Of a DNA stretch of 64,000 bases, positions 1 to 8,812 are shown piece by piece. A model generated the notes under the pieces. The model was not told where the DNA came from. It did no database searches and worked only from the letters and a program-made list of their open reading frames with translations. Source of the DNA: Carnimonas bestiolae (lineage in GTDB: Bacteria > Pseudomonadota > Gammaproteobacteria > Pseudomonadales > Halomonadaceae). A program made the position numbers and the translations under genes. Numbering within the stretch: the stretch's first letter is position 1; each line of letters begins with the position of its first letter. The stretch lies in assembly GCF_051251125.1 (NCBI RefSeq), contig NZ_JBPCZL010000001.1; one strand, written 5' to 3'.

Positions 1-1238
1 ACCTTACGACTAGACACTTCGCCATCTTCTAAAAGGAATATCCGGTGACTGCCCTGTTGCATCAGGCTGGTCAGCAGTTCCAGATCCAACGTTAGCGTCT
101 CGCGCGTTTGATGATAACCACTCAAAAAACGCGTTGGCAGCATTTGCGCACGGCTGCGGTAGTGCAGCACTGTCTCACTGCGCTGGCTCACATTGGAGCG
201 TCGTGCGCGACGAATTTCATCGGGCATACGGCTGGATTTCTTCAAATCGAACCATTCGCGCTGACTGCCCACCACCGTGCCCCGCTCAGGGTCGCGATAG
301 CGCCTGCGCCACTTAGGACGCCCCTTGCGTAACCACTGCCATAGCGTTTTACGCAAGTCATCCTTGAACACTTCGCGCATGGCGTAAAGCACCGCCAGCG
401 CCAGCAAAAACCAAATGGTGACATCGCTGAACACCACGTGCAGTTTGAGCACCAGCGCTGATATCACCATCATCACCAGGCCCGTTACCAGCGCCTTGAC
501 CGCACGCTGTTCGCCACCGCCCAGTTCCTTGGGCTTATCCTTCAAGGTAACGGGAAATTCGATCAAGCGCCGCAGCAGCCGCATTTTGTTGGACATGCGC
601 GTCGGGCTGGCGGTGGCACGCTCGGAGTTGTACTGCTGGGCGGCGCGATAGTTTTCTTCACGCTCACATAGCGCAAAAATTTGCTGGCGCACTTCACGAT
701 AGCTGGGCAGGTCGGGCAGTTCAGCGCTGATCGCAAGCATCTCTTGCTGAGTGAACCAGGAGATGTAGTTATCGATATTGGCGAAGTACTTGATCAGACG
801 ATCTTCAGTGGGCTGATTACGCCTGACACGCCGCAAAATGCTCTCAATCAGCCCGATATGGTCGAGCAGTTCTTGCGGCGAAGCGTCGTTCTCGCTGCCT
901 TCATCGCGAAAACGTTCAATGATGTCACGCGTCGTTTGCTCCTGAGCGGTCACAAACTGAAAGGCGTAAAGGCTCATGCTCAGTCGGTAGCGCTCAGGAT
1001 CCAGATGACCACGCCCTTCAAGACGGCTACGCACCAGCGGCAGCTGATGTTCGGTACTGAAATAAGTGCGTCGGCTATGGATGGCTGAATGATAAAACAC
1101 GTCCTCGGCGATCACGTTGGTATTCAGGCCCAACTCGTCGGGGACATAAAGATAAAGATCGAGAGAGTCTCGGGTTGGCTCGCGCAACACTCGAGTAACA
1201 CGCAGGATAAATCCTTCCTTACGCTTTACCTTAATCAC
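1..1238 (-). CDS. Unrecognised two-helix membrane protein, cut off by the left window edge
   Basis: An uninterrupted frame of 412 codons runs from a GTG at 1238 (GGGAG about 7 nt upstream) to the window edge with no stop, so the C-terminus lies outside. The N-terminal ~240 residues are charged, soluble-looking and helix-rich (opening MIKVKRKEGF). Two adjacent hydrophobic segments follow at about residues 244-263 and 268-288, the second with IWFLLALAVLYAM. After them comes a very basic stretch (KGRPKWRRRYRDPERG). This looks like a cytoplasmic N-domain, a helical hairpin in the inner membrane and a second cytoplasmic domain. I do not recognise the family. It is divergent from rhlE and shares its promoter region. 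That it is a real gene is well supported by the open frame and ordinary codon use; its function is unknown. Confidence 0.75.
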   Translation of the reverse strand, partial: MIKVKRKEGFILRVTRVLREPTRDSLDLYLYVPDELGLNTNVIAEDVFYHSAIHSRRTYFSTEHQLPLVRSRLEGRGHLDPERYRLSMSLYAFQFVTAQEQTTRDIIERFRDEGSENDASPQELLDHIGLIESILRRVRRNQPTEDRLIKYFANIDNYISWFTQQEMLAISAELPDLPSYREVRQQIFALCEREENYRAAQQYNSERATASPTRMSNKMRLLRRLIEFPVTLKDKPKELGGGEQRAVKALVTGLVMMVISALVLKLHVVFSDVTIWFLLALAVLYAMREVFKDDLRKTLWQWLRKGRPKWRRRYRDPERGTVVGSQREWFDLKKSSRMPDEIRRARRSNVSQRSETVLHYRSRAQMLPTRFLSGYHQTRETLTLDLELLTSLMQQGSHRIFLLEDGEVSSRK

Positions 1239-1319
1239 TGCGTTACTCCCAGGAGAACGGATGAATGACGCGACTATGATACAATCGCTCGCATTAACAC
1301 TGGCATGATTGATTGTGGC

Positions 1320-1362
1320 GGAGCGCTGGGCCTGCCGTTTTGCATCAGGCTGAAGGCGCTCC
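1320..1362 (+). promoter_or_regulatory. Nested hairpin in the rhlE leader
   Basis: GGAGCGC at 1320-1326 pairs perfectly with GCGCTCC at 1356-1362. Inside it CCTG (1331-1334) pairs with CAGG (1346-1349). A smaller hairpin, CCCGT-TAAC-ACGGG, lies at 1459-1472 just before the weak ribosome site of rhlE. No gene occupies 1239-1493, so if transcription starts near the TACAAT-like box at about 1280 the leader is roughly 200 nt and structured. Control of the helicase through this leader is inference. Confidence 0.35.
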
Positions 1363-1493
1363 GCTGCCGACTACGCACTCGACCTCATCGATCAACGGTG
1401 GCGGCGCGACACTCCGCCCGTATTTAGTGCTGCCGCTATTAGCAGCTTTCACGATTTTCCCGTTAACACGGGCCTCAAGGTTACCGACTCTAC

Positions 1494-2909
1494 ATGTCCT
1501 TTGCTTCTCTCGGCTTACTGCCCGCACTAAAGCGCGCAGTCGATGACGCCGGCTATACGACCCCTTCTCCCATTCAGGCCAAGGCGATCCCCGTTGCGCT
1601 TGAAGGGCGCGATGTACTTGCCGCTGCTCAAACCGGCACCGGCAAGACCGCAGGTTTCGCGCTGCCCATACTACAACGTTTGGCACTTTCGCCGGAGCGC
1701 CAGGGCAAGTTTCCGCGAGCGCTGATACTAACGCCTACCCGCGAGCTTGCCGCGCAGATCCATGAATCCTTCACTGATTACAGCGTGCACCTTTCACCGC
1801 GGCTGCGCAGCGATGTAGTGTTCGGGGGCGTTAAGATCAACCCGCAAATCGAACGCCTTCAGCGCGGCGTCGATGTGTTGGTTGCCTGCCCCGGGCGGCT
1901 GCTGGATCTGGTGAGTCAGAAGGCGGTATCGCTCAATCACATCGAAACGCTGGTGCTCGACGAAGCCGATCGCATGCTGGATATGGGCTTCGTTCACGAC
2001 ATCAAGCGTATTCTGAAACTGCTGCCCGCGCAGCGCCAGAACCTGCTGTTTTCAGCGACCTTTTCTGCCGATATTCGCACCCTCACCGAGTCGATTCTGC
2101 ACAACCCGGTCAGCATCGATGTGGCACCGCGCAACTCGGCCGCCGAAACCGTAGAGCAAGCGGTATATAAAATCGATAAGCCGCTGAAATCAGCACTGCT
2201 TATCCATCTGATCAAGCAGCAAGCGCTAACTCAGGTACTGGTATTTACCGCCACCAAACACATGGCCAACCGCGTTACCCAGCGCCTTGAGCGCGCAGGC
2301 ATTAGCGCGGCGGCGATTCACGGTAACAAAAGCCAAAACGCCCGCACGCAAGCGCTGGCAGGCTTTAAATCCGGCACCATCAATGTGTTGGTTGCCACCG
2401 ATGTGGCCGCACGCGGCATTGATATTGCGCAGCTTCCCAATGTCATCAACTTCGAACTGCCCAAGGCGGCGCCCGACTATGTGCATCGCATTGGCCGCAC
2501 CGGACGCGCAGGCGCTGAGGGGCAAGCTGTATCGCTGGTATGCAACGAAGAAGATAAACAGCTGAAGCAGATCGAGCGGCTGATCAAGCGTCGCATCACC
2601 GTGCTGACGCCCCGCGATTTCGATGCCAGCGCCATTGAGGCGAAGCTGCAGCAGAGCGAACCGCCGCGCCAGGCGCAAGCGCCACGCTCCAATGGCAATG
2701 GCAGACGCGGTAATGGCGGACGCAACAGCGGTCGCGGTAATGGCAACGGTAACGGTGCCGGCGGCCGCCCTAACCGCTCCAATAGCAGAAAATCGGGAGA
2801 AGGCGCTCAGGCCAAGTCAGCAGATGCGGCTCAGCGCGATAATCACCGTGATGGCCAAGCGCCGCGCAAGCGCCGTCGCCCCGCTCGCAAGCCGTCGCAG
2901 TCGAACTGA
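1494..2909 (+). CDS. rhlE: DEAD-box ATP-dependent RNA helicase, RhlE type
   Basis: 471 residues. It unwinds short RNA duplexes in the cytoplasm, typically in ribosome assembly, RNA decay and cold adaptation. All helicase motifs are present: a Q motif near 20-32, Walker A (AQTGTGKT, 45-52), PTRELAAQ (81-88), DEAD (156-159), SAT (187-189), and HRIGRTGRAG in the second RecA domain. The order and spacing match the RhlE subfamily. After about residue 385 the protein becomes a low-complexity tail rich in Asn, Gly, Arg and Ser, ending in basic RKRRRPARK, a typical RNA-binding extension that varies between species. The ATG has only a weak Shine-Dalgarno (AAGG about 13 nt away), which may relate to the structured leader. 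A strong terminator follows. Subfamily assignment is confident. Confidence 0.95.
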   Translation: MSFASLGLLPALKRAVDDAGYTTPSPIQAKAIPVALEGRDVLAAAQTGTGKTAGFALPILQRLALSPERQGKFPRALILTPTRELAAQIHESFTDYSVHLSPRLRSDVVFGGVKINPQIERLQRGVDVLVACPGRLLDLVSQKAVSLNHIETLVLDEADRMLDMGFVHDIKRILKLLPAQRQNLLFSATFSADIRTLTESILHNPVSIDVAPRNSAAETVEQAVYKIDKPLKSALLIHLIKQQALTQVLVFTATKHMANRVTQRLERAGISAAAIHGNKSQNARTQALAGFKSGTINVLVATDVAARGIDIAQLPNVINFELPKAAPDYVHRIGRTGRAGAEGQAVSLVCNEEDKQLKQIERLIKRRITVLTPRDFDASAIEAKLQQSEPPRQAQAPRSNGNGRRGNGGRNSGRGNGNGNGAGGRPNRSNSRKSGEGAQAKSADAAQRDNHRDGQAPRKRRRPARKPSQSN

Positions 2910-2944
2910 TTAGCCAGTCAGGTTTTTACCCCACAGGCAAAACA

Positions 2945-2981
2945 ACGCCCGCCGTTATAACAAACGGCGGGCGTCTTTTTT
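2945..2981 (+). terminator. Intrinsic terminator of rhlE
   Basis: A perfect 12-bp stem (2945-2956 with 2963-2974), six-base loop, then a T run at 2976-2981. It lies 36 nt after the rhlE stop and before the convergent fabV. Confidence 0.9.
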
Positions 2982-3076
2982 GGCTTGCGGTTAGCGCTGG
3001 TTCGAGTGGGCTGATCAGCAGCGCCACCACCGGGTGCCGACAGCCAAGAAGACTATGACACCCGCAGCCAAGGGAG

Positions 3077-4282
3077 TTAGAGCGAGATAACGTCGAACTC
3101 TACTGCCGGATTAACGTCCTGATCGTAATCGACCGTATCGATCTCGAAGCCGAACAGCTTCAGGAACTGATGCTTGTAGCCGGCATAGTCAGTCAGATCG
3201 AAGAGGTTTTCAGTGGTCACTTTCGGCCACAGCGCCTTACATTCATTCTGAACGTCGTCACGCAGTTCCCAATCGTCAACGCGATAGCGGCCTTCTTCGT
3301 CGGTCGCGCCAGCACTGCCATCTTCGCGGTACAGGCGTTCGCGGAACAAGCGATTAAGCTGCTCGATCGGGCCTTCGTCGAGGCCTTTCTCTTCCATGAT
3401 CTTCTGCACCATCGAGATGTACAGCGGCATCACCGGAATGGCCGCACTCGCCTGGGTAACCACTGACTTCAGCACCGCCACATTGGCGCCGCCGCCCTGA
3501 GCGCTCAAGCGCTCGTTCAAGCGTGCCGCGGTGTCGTCGAGGTCGGCCTTGGCCTTGCCTAAGGCGCCATGCCAGTAGATCGGCCAAGTGATATCAGTAC
3601 CGATATAGCTGAACGCGACCGTTTTAGCATCGCTGGTCAGTACGTCGGCGTCGCTGAGTGCATTGATCCACAGCTCCCAGTCCTGACCGCCCATCACCGT
3701 AACGGTGTCCGCTACTTCCTGCTCGGTAGCCGGCTCCACCGAGGCTTCGATGATGGTGTCCTTGTTGGTGTCGATGGCGGTAGAGGTATAGGTCTCACCG
3801 ATCGGCTTCAGCGCGGAGCGTTTCACTTCTCCGGTATCGGGCAGCTTGCGCACCGGTGACGCCAGCGAATAGATAACCAGATCTACCTTGCCGCCCATCT
3901 CATTCTTGATCAGATCAATCACCTGATCACGCGCTTCGTTAGAGAAGGCATCACCATTGATCGATTTACTATACAGGCCCTGCTGTTTGGCGAACTTGTC
4001 GAATGCAGCAGAGTTGTACCAGCCCGCTGTTCCGGGGCGTTTTTCAGTCCCCGCTTTCTCGAAGAACACGCCCAGGGTATCGGCACCATAGCCGAAGGCA
4101 GCGGTGATGCGTGCCGCCAGTCCGTAGCCGCTGGAAGCGCCGATCACCAATACCTTTTTGGGGCCGTCGTTGCGCACGCCCTGATGCTTGGTAATGTCGA
4201 TCTGCTCGGCAACATTGTGCTCACAGCCGGTGGGGTGAGTGGTGGTGCAGATAAAACCGCGAACCTTGGGGTGAATGATCAA
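3077..4282 (-). CDS. fabV: Trans-2-enoyl-ACP reductase FabV (NADH)
   Basis: 401 residues from a TTG start at 4282. It reduces the enoyl-ACP double bond in the last step of each fatty-acid elongation cycle; FabV is the triclosan-tolerant SDR isozyme. The TTG is chosen because GAGG lies 8 nt upstream and the product then begins LIIHPKVRGFICTT, the usual FabV N-terminus; the frame continues upstream to 4453 but that extension resembles nothing. Visible features: the nucleotide-binding GASSGYG (48-54), and the FabV catalytic pair Tyr236-x8-Lys245 in YWHGALGKAK, longer than the Tyr-x6-Lys of FabI. Length matches the family (about 400). It lies downstream of the ybiO-like gene on the same strand, 207 nt away, probably with its own promoter. 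Whether a second enoyl reductase exists elsewhere cannot be seen. Confidence 0.95.
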   Translation of the reverse strand: MIIHPKVRGFICTTTHPTGCEHNVAEQIDITKHQGVRNDGPKKVLVIGASSGYGLAARITAAFGYGADTLGVFFEKAGTEKRPGTAGWYNSAAFDKFAKQQGLYSKSINGDAFSNEARDQVIDLIKNEMGGKVDLVIYSLASPVRKLPDTGEVKRSALKPIGETYTSTAIDTNKDTIIEASVEPATEQEVADTVTVMGGQDWELWINALSDADVLTSDAKTVAFSYIGTDITWPIYWHGALGKAKADLDDTAARLNERLSAQGGGANVAVLKSVVTQASAAIPVMPLYISMVQKIMEEKGLDEGPIEQLNRLFRERLYREDGSAGATDEEGRYRVDDWELRDDVQNECKALWPKVTTENLFDLTDYAGYKHQFLKLFGFEIDTVDYDQDVNPAVEFDVISL

Positions 4283-4489
4283 TGGTAGTACCTCAATGAT
4301 GAACGTCGCGGGTATTTTAGACGCTGACGCTAAAGAAGAAAAATCGTGCGCAGCCGCCGCCACACAATCGGCCGGAAAGCAGGCACTGGACAGGCTGCCA
4401 ATGGCGCTAGCGGTGACACCTGCCAGAGGCTCGAACGCCCCCCGCCGCCGCACGACTAACCGGAGACGGCGAAGCGTACGCAGCCGCCG

Positions 4490-7036
4490 CTATGAGCTCG
4501 GCTTAGCACCGCCTCGGCTGCCGCTCTTACCCGTTGATGCCTTGTCGCTATCAGACGGCTCGCTTTCTGCGCTATCGGGCTGTTCGCTTTCGCCTTTATC
4601 CGACTGGCCTTGATCGCCGGTTTCATGTTCGTTGCCCAGTACCTCGTCGCTGAACTCGGAACGTTTGAAGTGACGCGGCGTTTGGCCAGGCGCAGGCGCC
4701 TGCCCGTGCTCGACCTTGGGCTGTTCGCCACGTACCACGCGCATCGGCGCTGCATCGCCGTTTTTATCCTGCGCGAAGTGCACCACTGTTTGTGGGTAAG
4801 GCAGCTCGATGTTGGACGCATCGAAGTGGCTTTTCACCAGTCGGTCGTAACCACGCTGCACCGCCCACTGCATGCCGGGCGTGGTTTTGATCAGCACCCT
4901 GATAGTAATGCCTTCCTGAGTGATACCTACTACGCCAGGGATCGAGAACTCTTCGCGAATCACTTCGGGCGCCAGGGTTGGATCCGTCATCAGTTCCTCG
5001 AATGCGTCGCGCAACCGTTCGATGGCTTCGTCAACGTTTTCACGGTGCCCAATGGTGTACTCGCCGAGGTGATAGGAGAAATCACGCATGTGGTTGGTCA
5101 GTGTGCTGACCGACGAGAAGGGAATCAGGTGATAGCCGCCGTCCATGGTGCGGATACCCACCGAGCGAATCGTCAAACGCTCAACTGTCCCGAACACGCC
5201 AGCGGCCTCTACCACGTCGTTTTGGTTCATGCCGTTTTCGAGCTGAATGAAGATGCCGTTGATAATGTCCTGCACCAGCTTCTGCGCACCAAAACTGACC
5301 GCCAGACCAATCACCCCGGCACTGGCAATCAAGGGCCCGATGTTGATACCAATTTGCGAGAGCACAATCAGCAGGGTGATAACCACAATTGCAATCAGCA
5401 TTGCGTTGCGCAGCAGTGTCAGCAGCGTTTGCTCACGCGCACGCGCGAAATCGTTGCCATTGCTACTGAGCCGGTGCTCGATAACGCTGGCAAAAATGAC
5501 CCACACCGATGCTGCAATGAATAGCACCACTAACACGTGCAAGCCATTGATGATAATGGCCTCTCCGGCGTCAGAGTGCAGGATGTGCGTGATGGAAATC
5601 AGGTGCCAGCCATCGAGGACGACCGCCAACGCAACAATCACGACGATCACGCGAATCACGGTAAGCGCAATGGGGGCGTATGAGTTGAGTCGTTTCTCGA
5701 GCTTCGGCAAGCGCTGCCGAAACTTGTCCGATAGCGAATAATGTCTGCCCAGCAGCGCCGTCGCCAGCGCCGACAGAAACAGCGCTACAATAACTGCAAT
5801 GCCTGTTTGCAAGGTAGCGCGCATGATGAACGACAGCGCCGTCGCAGGTGCAAGCTGCGACATGACCAGCAGCACGGTGAAGTAGATAACCGCAAAAATG
5901 TACCAGCTTTGCGCCAGGAACCACGCGAACCGGGCGGTGGGTGCCACCCTCGATTGCTGCGCACGGCGACGAAACCGTGCGGTGACATTGCGACGGTTTT
6001 GGATAATCAGCTTCAGGGCGTAGATATACACCGTCAGCATCACGACGAGATTGACGGTTTGCCCAGCGGCCGGAGAGAACATCAGCCTTACCAGCGGCAC
6101 GACCACCATTAGTCCATAGCCCACCGTTGACACCAGTCGGCACAATACCTTCGTCCAGTACGCTGCGCCTTCATCCTCAATCGAAATCAACCGCAGGCTG
6201 GAATAGTGGCTGGAGAACAGCGTACGTACCAACGCCTTGCACATCTCGACGCCAAAGAAGGCTGACCCGAACGCCGAAGCCAAACGAATCATTCCCTTGT
6301 CGTCACCGGCCATGAGTATGCCCACCCCATAGCCAATCGAAGCGGCCAACAGCACAATGAAGATATCGATGACCAGCGTTCCGACAATCGCCCCCACACG
6401 TCCATAAAGCGCGCTGAGCGCGGCGAAGTTGCGGCGCTGCTGCCGGTCAAGCTTGATCGCGTCCTGATGCGGTTTTACCTGCTCGAAGGCCCACTGGTTA
6501 ACACGTCGGTAGAGCACCGCACCCAGCCTGCGCAGCAGTTTGATGGCTATCAGCGATACTGCGCCAATCACCACCAAATGAAACAGCACATCAAACCACT
6601 GCTGTGCGCTGACGTTGCGCAGCCCCTCGCCATGCGATAACGCCTTGAGCCGGTTGCCTGCCTTGTGGAGATCGGCCATCAAGCTGTCGCCCAAGTGCTG
6701 TGTGGCGTCGACCAGCTGCCCCGTCCACATCATATCTTCAGCACTTCCATCATCAGTGTCTGAAGACGCCTGCTCGTCCTTGCCCGCTTCTGCGCTTGAG
6801 TCCTTCCCCATCTCGCGCAGGTGCTCTACCAATCGCGCGCGCGTTTCAGGGTTATCGAGCGCATCTGCCAGCGCCTGGTAGCTCTGCTTATCCTGCGTAG
6901 CGGCATCCGAAGCGCTATCCGCCGCATCTGCACTGCTAACTATCATCACTAGCGATAGCAGCAGCGCGCACCAAGCGACCACCAACGGGATAAAGCCTCG
7001 GCGCTTACGCTGAGGAAAGGAAGGAACAGCCACCAT
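4490..7036 (-). CDS. ybiO: YbiO-like MscS-family mechanosensitive channel
   Basis: 848 residues. A moderate-conductance channel of the inner membrane that opens on hypo-osmotic shock. It has a signal-like N-terminus (cleavage near ADA, about 36-40), an acidic periplasmic segment (about 40-110), then about ten hydrophobic segments between 160 and 590. The MscS pore helix and beta domain follow, with GLAVSFGAQKLVQDIINGIF and QNDVVEAAGVFGTVERLTIRSVGIRTMDG cited here only as their key residues GAQKLVQD and FGTVE. The layout fits E. coli YbiO, but it is about 100 residues longer because of a C-terminal disordered acidic/Ser-rich tail (about 770-848). ATG at 7036 has GAGG 7 nt upstream. A halophile would need such release valves. 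The exact paralogue (YbiO rather than MscK) is inferred from size and domain order. Confidence 0.85.
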   Translation of the reverse strand: MVAVPSFPQRKRRGFIPLVVAWCALLLSLVMIVSSADAADSASDAATQDKQSYQALADALDNPETRARLVEHLREMGKDSSAEAGKDEQASSDTDDGSAEDMMWTGQLVDATQHLGDSLMADLHKAGNRLKALSHGEGLRNVSAQQWFDVLFHLVVIGAVSLIAIKLLRRLGAVLYRRVNQWAFEQVKPHQDAIKLDRQQRRNFAALSALYGRVGAIVGTLVIDIFIVLLAASIGYGVGILMAGDDKGMIRLASAFGSAFFGVEMCKALVRTLFSSHYSSLRLISIEDEGAAYWTKVLCRLVSTVGYGLMVVVPLVRLMFSPAAGQTVNLVVMLTVYIYALKLIIQNRRNVTARFRRRAQQSRVAPTARFAWFLAQSWYIFAVIYFTVLLVMSQLAPATALSFIMRATLQTGIAVIVALFLSALATALLGRHYSLSDKFRQRLPKLEKRLNSYAPIALTVIRVIVVIVALAVVLDGWHLISITHILHSDAGEAIIINGLHVLVVLFIAASVWVIFASVIEHRLSSNGNDFARAREQTLLTLLRNAMLIAIVVITLLIVLSQIGINIGPLIASAGVIGLAVSFGAQKLVQDIINGIFIQLENGMNQNDVVEAAGVFGTVERLTIRSVGIRTMDGGYHLIPFSSVSTLTNHMRDFSYHLGEYTIGHRENVDEAIERLRDAFEELMTDPTLAPEVIREEFSIPGVVGITQEGITIRVLIKTTPGMQWAVQRGYDRLVKSHFDASNIELPYPQTVVHFAQDKNGDAAPMRVVRGEQPKVEHGQAPAPGQTPRHFKRSEFSDEVLGNEHETGDQGQSDKGESEQPDSAESEPSDSDKASTGKSGSRGGAKPSS

Positions 7037-7146
7037 GTAAAACCTCGCTTGTTTCTTGTCGGGCTATCAATCCAGCCGTTTGCCGCCCGATCAGCACAAA
7101 CGGTTAAGCATGCGTTTCTTTTGCACGTATCGCTCTAGCGTACGTT

Positions 7147-7641
7147 CTACGATGCGGGAACCTCGCCATCCAAGGCTTGCTCGATCGCACGCCTGATCGC
7201 CATTGGCCGCGTACGCGGGCCGAATCGCTCGATAACCTGACCGTCGCGATTTACCAAAAATTTGGTGAAATTCCATTTGATGGCGGAAGAACGTAGCAAT
7301 CCTGGCGCATCCTTTTTCAACTGTTTGAACAGTGGATGGGCATCGCTGCCGTTCACCTTCACTTTTTGCAGCAGCGGAAAACTCAAGCGATACATCGAGC
7401 AGGCTTCGGCGAAGGCCTCGCCCTCCTCCGGCGCTTGATGACCGAACTGATTGCACGGGAACGCCAACACTACCAGCCCTTGATCACGGTAGTGCTGATA
7501 GAGGGCTTCCAGCTCCTTTAGCTGAGGCGTAAATCCGCAGCGACTGGCGACGTTAACCACCAATAGCACCTGGCCTTTAAGCGCATGAAGGTTGAACGGC
7601 GTGCCGTCGAGCGTTTCGCACGAATGGTCGAATAAGGTCAC
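7147..7641 (-). CDS. Glutathione peroxidase (thioredoxin-fold thiol peroxidase)
   Basis: 164 residues. It reduces hydrogen and lipid hydroperoxides with glutathione or thioredoxin. The catalytic tetrad is visible: Cys35 (VASRCGFTPQ), Gln65 (FPCNQFG; Cys63 nearby), Trp123 and Asn124 (IKWNFTKFLV). The catalytic residue is cysteine, not selenocysteine, as in the BtuE/BsaA bacterial family, and the length is typical. It starts 31 nt after the stop of the Nudix gene on the same strand, so the two are probably co-transcribed. It ends 110 nt before the ybiO-like start. Confidence 0.93.
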   Translation of the reverse strand: MTLFDHSCETLDGTPFNLHALKGQVLLVVNVASRCGFTPQLKELEALYQHYRDQGLVVLAFPCNQFGHQAPEEGEAFAEACSMYRLSFPLLQKVKVNGSDAHPLFKQLKKDAPGLLRSSAIKWNFTKFLVNRDGQVIERFGPRTRPMAIRRAIEQALDGEVPAS

Positions 7642-7672
7642 CTGATACGCTCCTTTCCTGTCACCTGATTCA

Positions 7673-8170
7673 TCATAGCCATCCTTGTTCTATAAGCCGC
7701 TGCAAAGCAGCAAGGCTATCTGGTGTTACTGGCTTAAGGGCCAACGCCTCGCGTGGCTCAAGCCACTCGACGGCGGCCACTTCGCTTTGCTGCAGTGTCA
7801 GCGGACCATCGTAGGTCGTCAGAAAAACGCCTGCACGCGCGCAAATGGCCGCGTCTTTGTATACCTGCTCGAAACAGAAGGTAAGCGGCACGCCCTTTAT
7901 GCCCAGCTCTTCGGCCACTTCACGACGAGCGCCGCAAGCCACCGTCTCGCCTGCGGCAACGACCCCGCCCGCGGCGAGATCATAAGCACCGGGGAATACA
8001 TCCTTGCTGAGAGTGCGCGTTTGCACGCATAAAAGCCCCGCGGTATTGCGCACAAAGACCTGACTGGTCAGGTGCCACAATCGCAGTTTACGCATCCGCG
8101 CCCGCGACGTCGCCCCGCAAGGCACACCGCGTGCATCAATCAGTTGTACCCATTCGCGCGCCGATGACAT
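7673..8170 (-). CDS. Nudix hydrolase, YfcD-like
   Basis: 165 residues. It hydrolyses a nucleoside-diphosphate-linked or related pyrophosphate; the substrate is unknown. The Nudix box is complete from Gly69 to Ile91 (G-x5-E-x7-REVAEELGI), with metal-binding glutamates at 84, 87 and 88. The N-terminal WVQLIDARGVPCGATSRARMR and the F-V-R-N strand resemble YfcD and, more distantly, isopentenyl-diphosphate isomerase. It is the first gene of a likely Nudix-gpx operon on the minus strand. The 195-nt region before the divergent DUF883 gene should hold both promoters. Confidence 0.88.
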   Translation of the reverse strand: MSSAREWVQLIDARGVPCGATSRARMRKLRLWHLTSQVFVRNTAGLLCVQTRTLSKDVFPGAYDLAAGGVVAAGETVACGARREVAEELGIKGVPLTFCFEQVYKDAAICARAGVFLTTYDGPLTLQQSEVAAVEWLEPREALALKPVTPDSLAALQRLIEQGWL

Positions 8171-8365
8171 ATTCTCACTCTCCGCTATTACGTTAAATAC
8201 CGCATTTGGGCGTGTCGTCGTCCCTCACTTCGCGTTAGTGTGAGAGCGATAGTTCGGTGACTCAACGCAGCGTGTATCGCGGTACGGCCAGACACCCGCC
8301 GACAACGCCTAGCGTAACGTAATCGCTACCATGACATACTGTGGCCGAGAGCCAAGGAGAACGCC

Positions 8366-8659
8366 ATGTTTGGATTATTTTCTTCACGCGATCAGCGCGA
8401 GCAGGAAAAACGCGTCAGAGCGACATTGGAAGAAGGCCGTCGTCAGGGGCTCCAGCATCTGAATCAGTTCAAGCAGCAGGCACGCCATCACACTCAGCGC
8501 GCCTCTGAGTACCTCGGGGACGGTTCGCGTCGCGCGCGTGAGCTAACCAGCGACAGCGCCAAGCGTATTGATGACAGCGCGCGTGAAAACCCTTGGGCTT
8601 ACGTTGCTGCGGGCACGCTTGCCGGCATCGCCATCGGCTATCTGTTGGGACGCAAGTAG
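8366..8659 (+). CDS. DUF883 (ElaB/YqjD) family tail-anchored membrane protein
   Basis: 97 residues. An amphipathic, heavily charged helical N-terminal part (1-70, rich in Arg, Gln and Glu) ends in RENPW, followed by one transmembrane segment (AYVAAGTLAGIAIGYLLGRK, 77-96). This matches the ElaB/YqjD/YgaM family of inner-membrane proteins, some of which bind ribosomes in stationary phase. The ATG at 8366 has AAGGAGA 7 nt upstream. It stands alone and is closed by a bidirectional terminator. The role in this organism is inferred from the family only. Confidence 0.85.
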   Translation: MFGLFSSRDQREQEKRVRATLEEGRRQGLQHLNQFKQQARHHTQRASEYLGDGSRRARELTSDSAKRIDDSARENPWAYVAAGTLAGIAIGYLLGRK

Positions 8660-8741
8660 TCTCACTCACCACGCCAGTGGTGTCGACGGCTCGCTGATGC
8701 GGGCCGTCGCCGTTTCAGCAAACGGTTAATCGTTAGCGCAT

Positions 8742-8771
8742 AAAAAAGCACGCCCGAAGGCGTGCTTTTTT
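8742..8771. terminator. Bidirectional intrinsic terminator
   Basis: Symmetrical hairpin: A6 and GCACGCC (8742-8754), CGAA loop, GGCGTGC and T6 (8759-8771). It lies between the convergent DUF883 and aldo/keto reductase genes and can serve both. Confidence 0.92.
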
Positions 8772-8812
8772 GTTGCTTGAGAACAACGGCTCAAGCAGCC
8801 GATCCATCGTGC

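Noticed and set aside
4610..5524. 304-codon plus-strand frame
   Set aside because: Antisense to the YbiO-like channel gene; Cys/His-rich composition without motifs.
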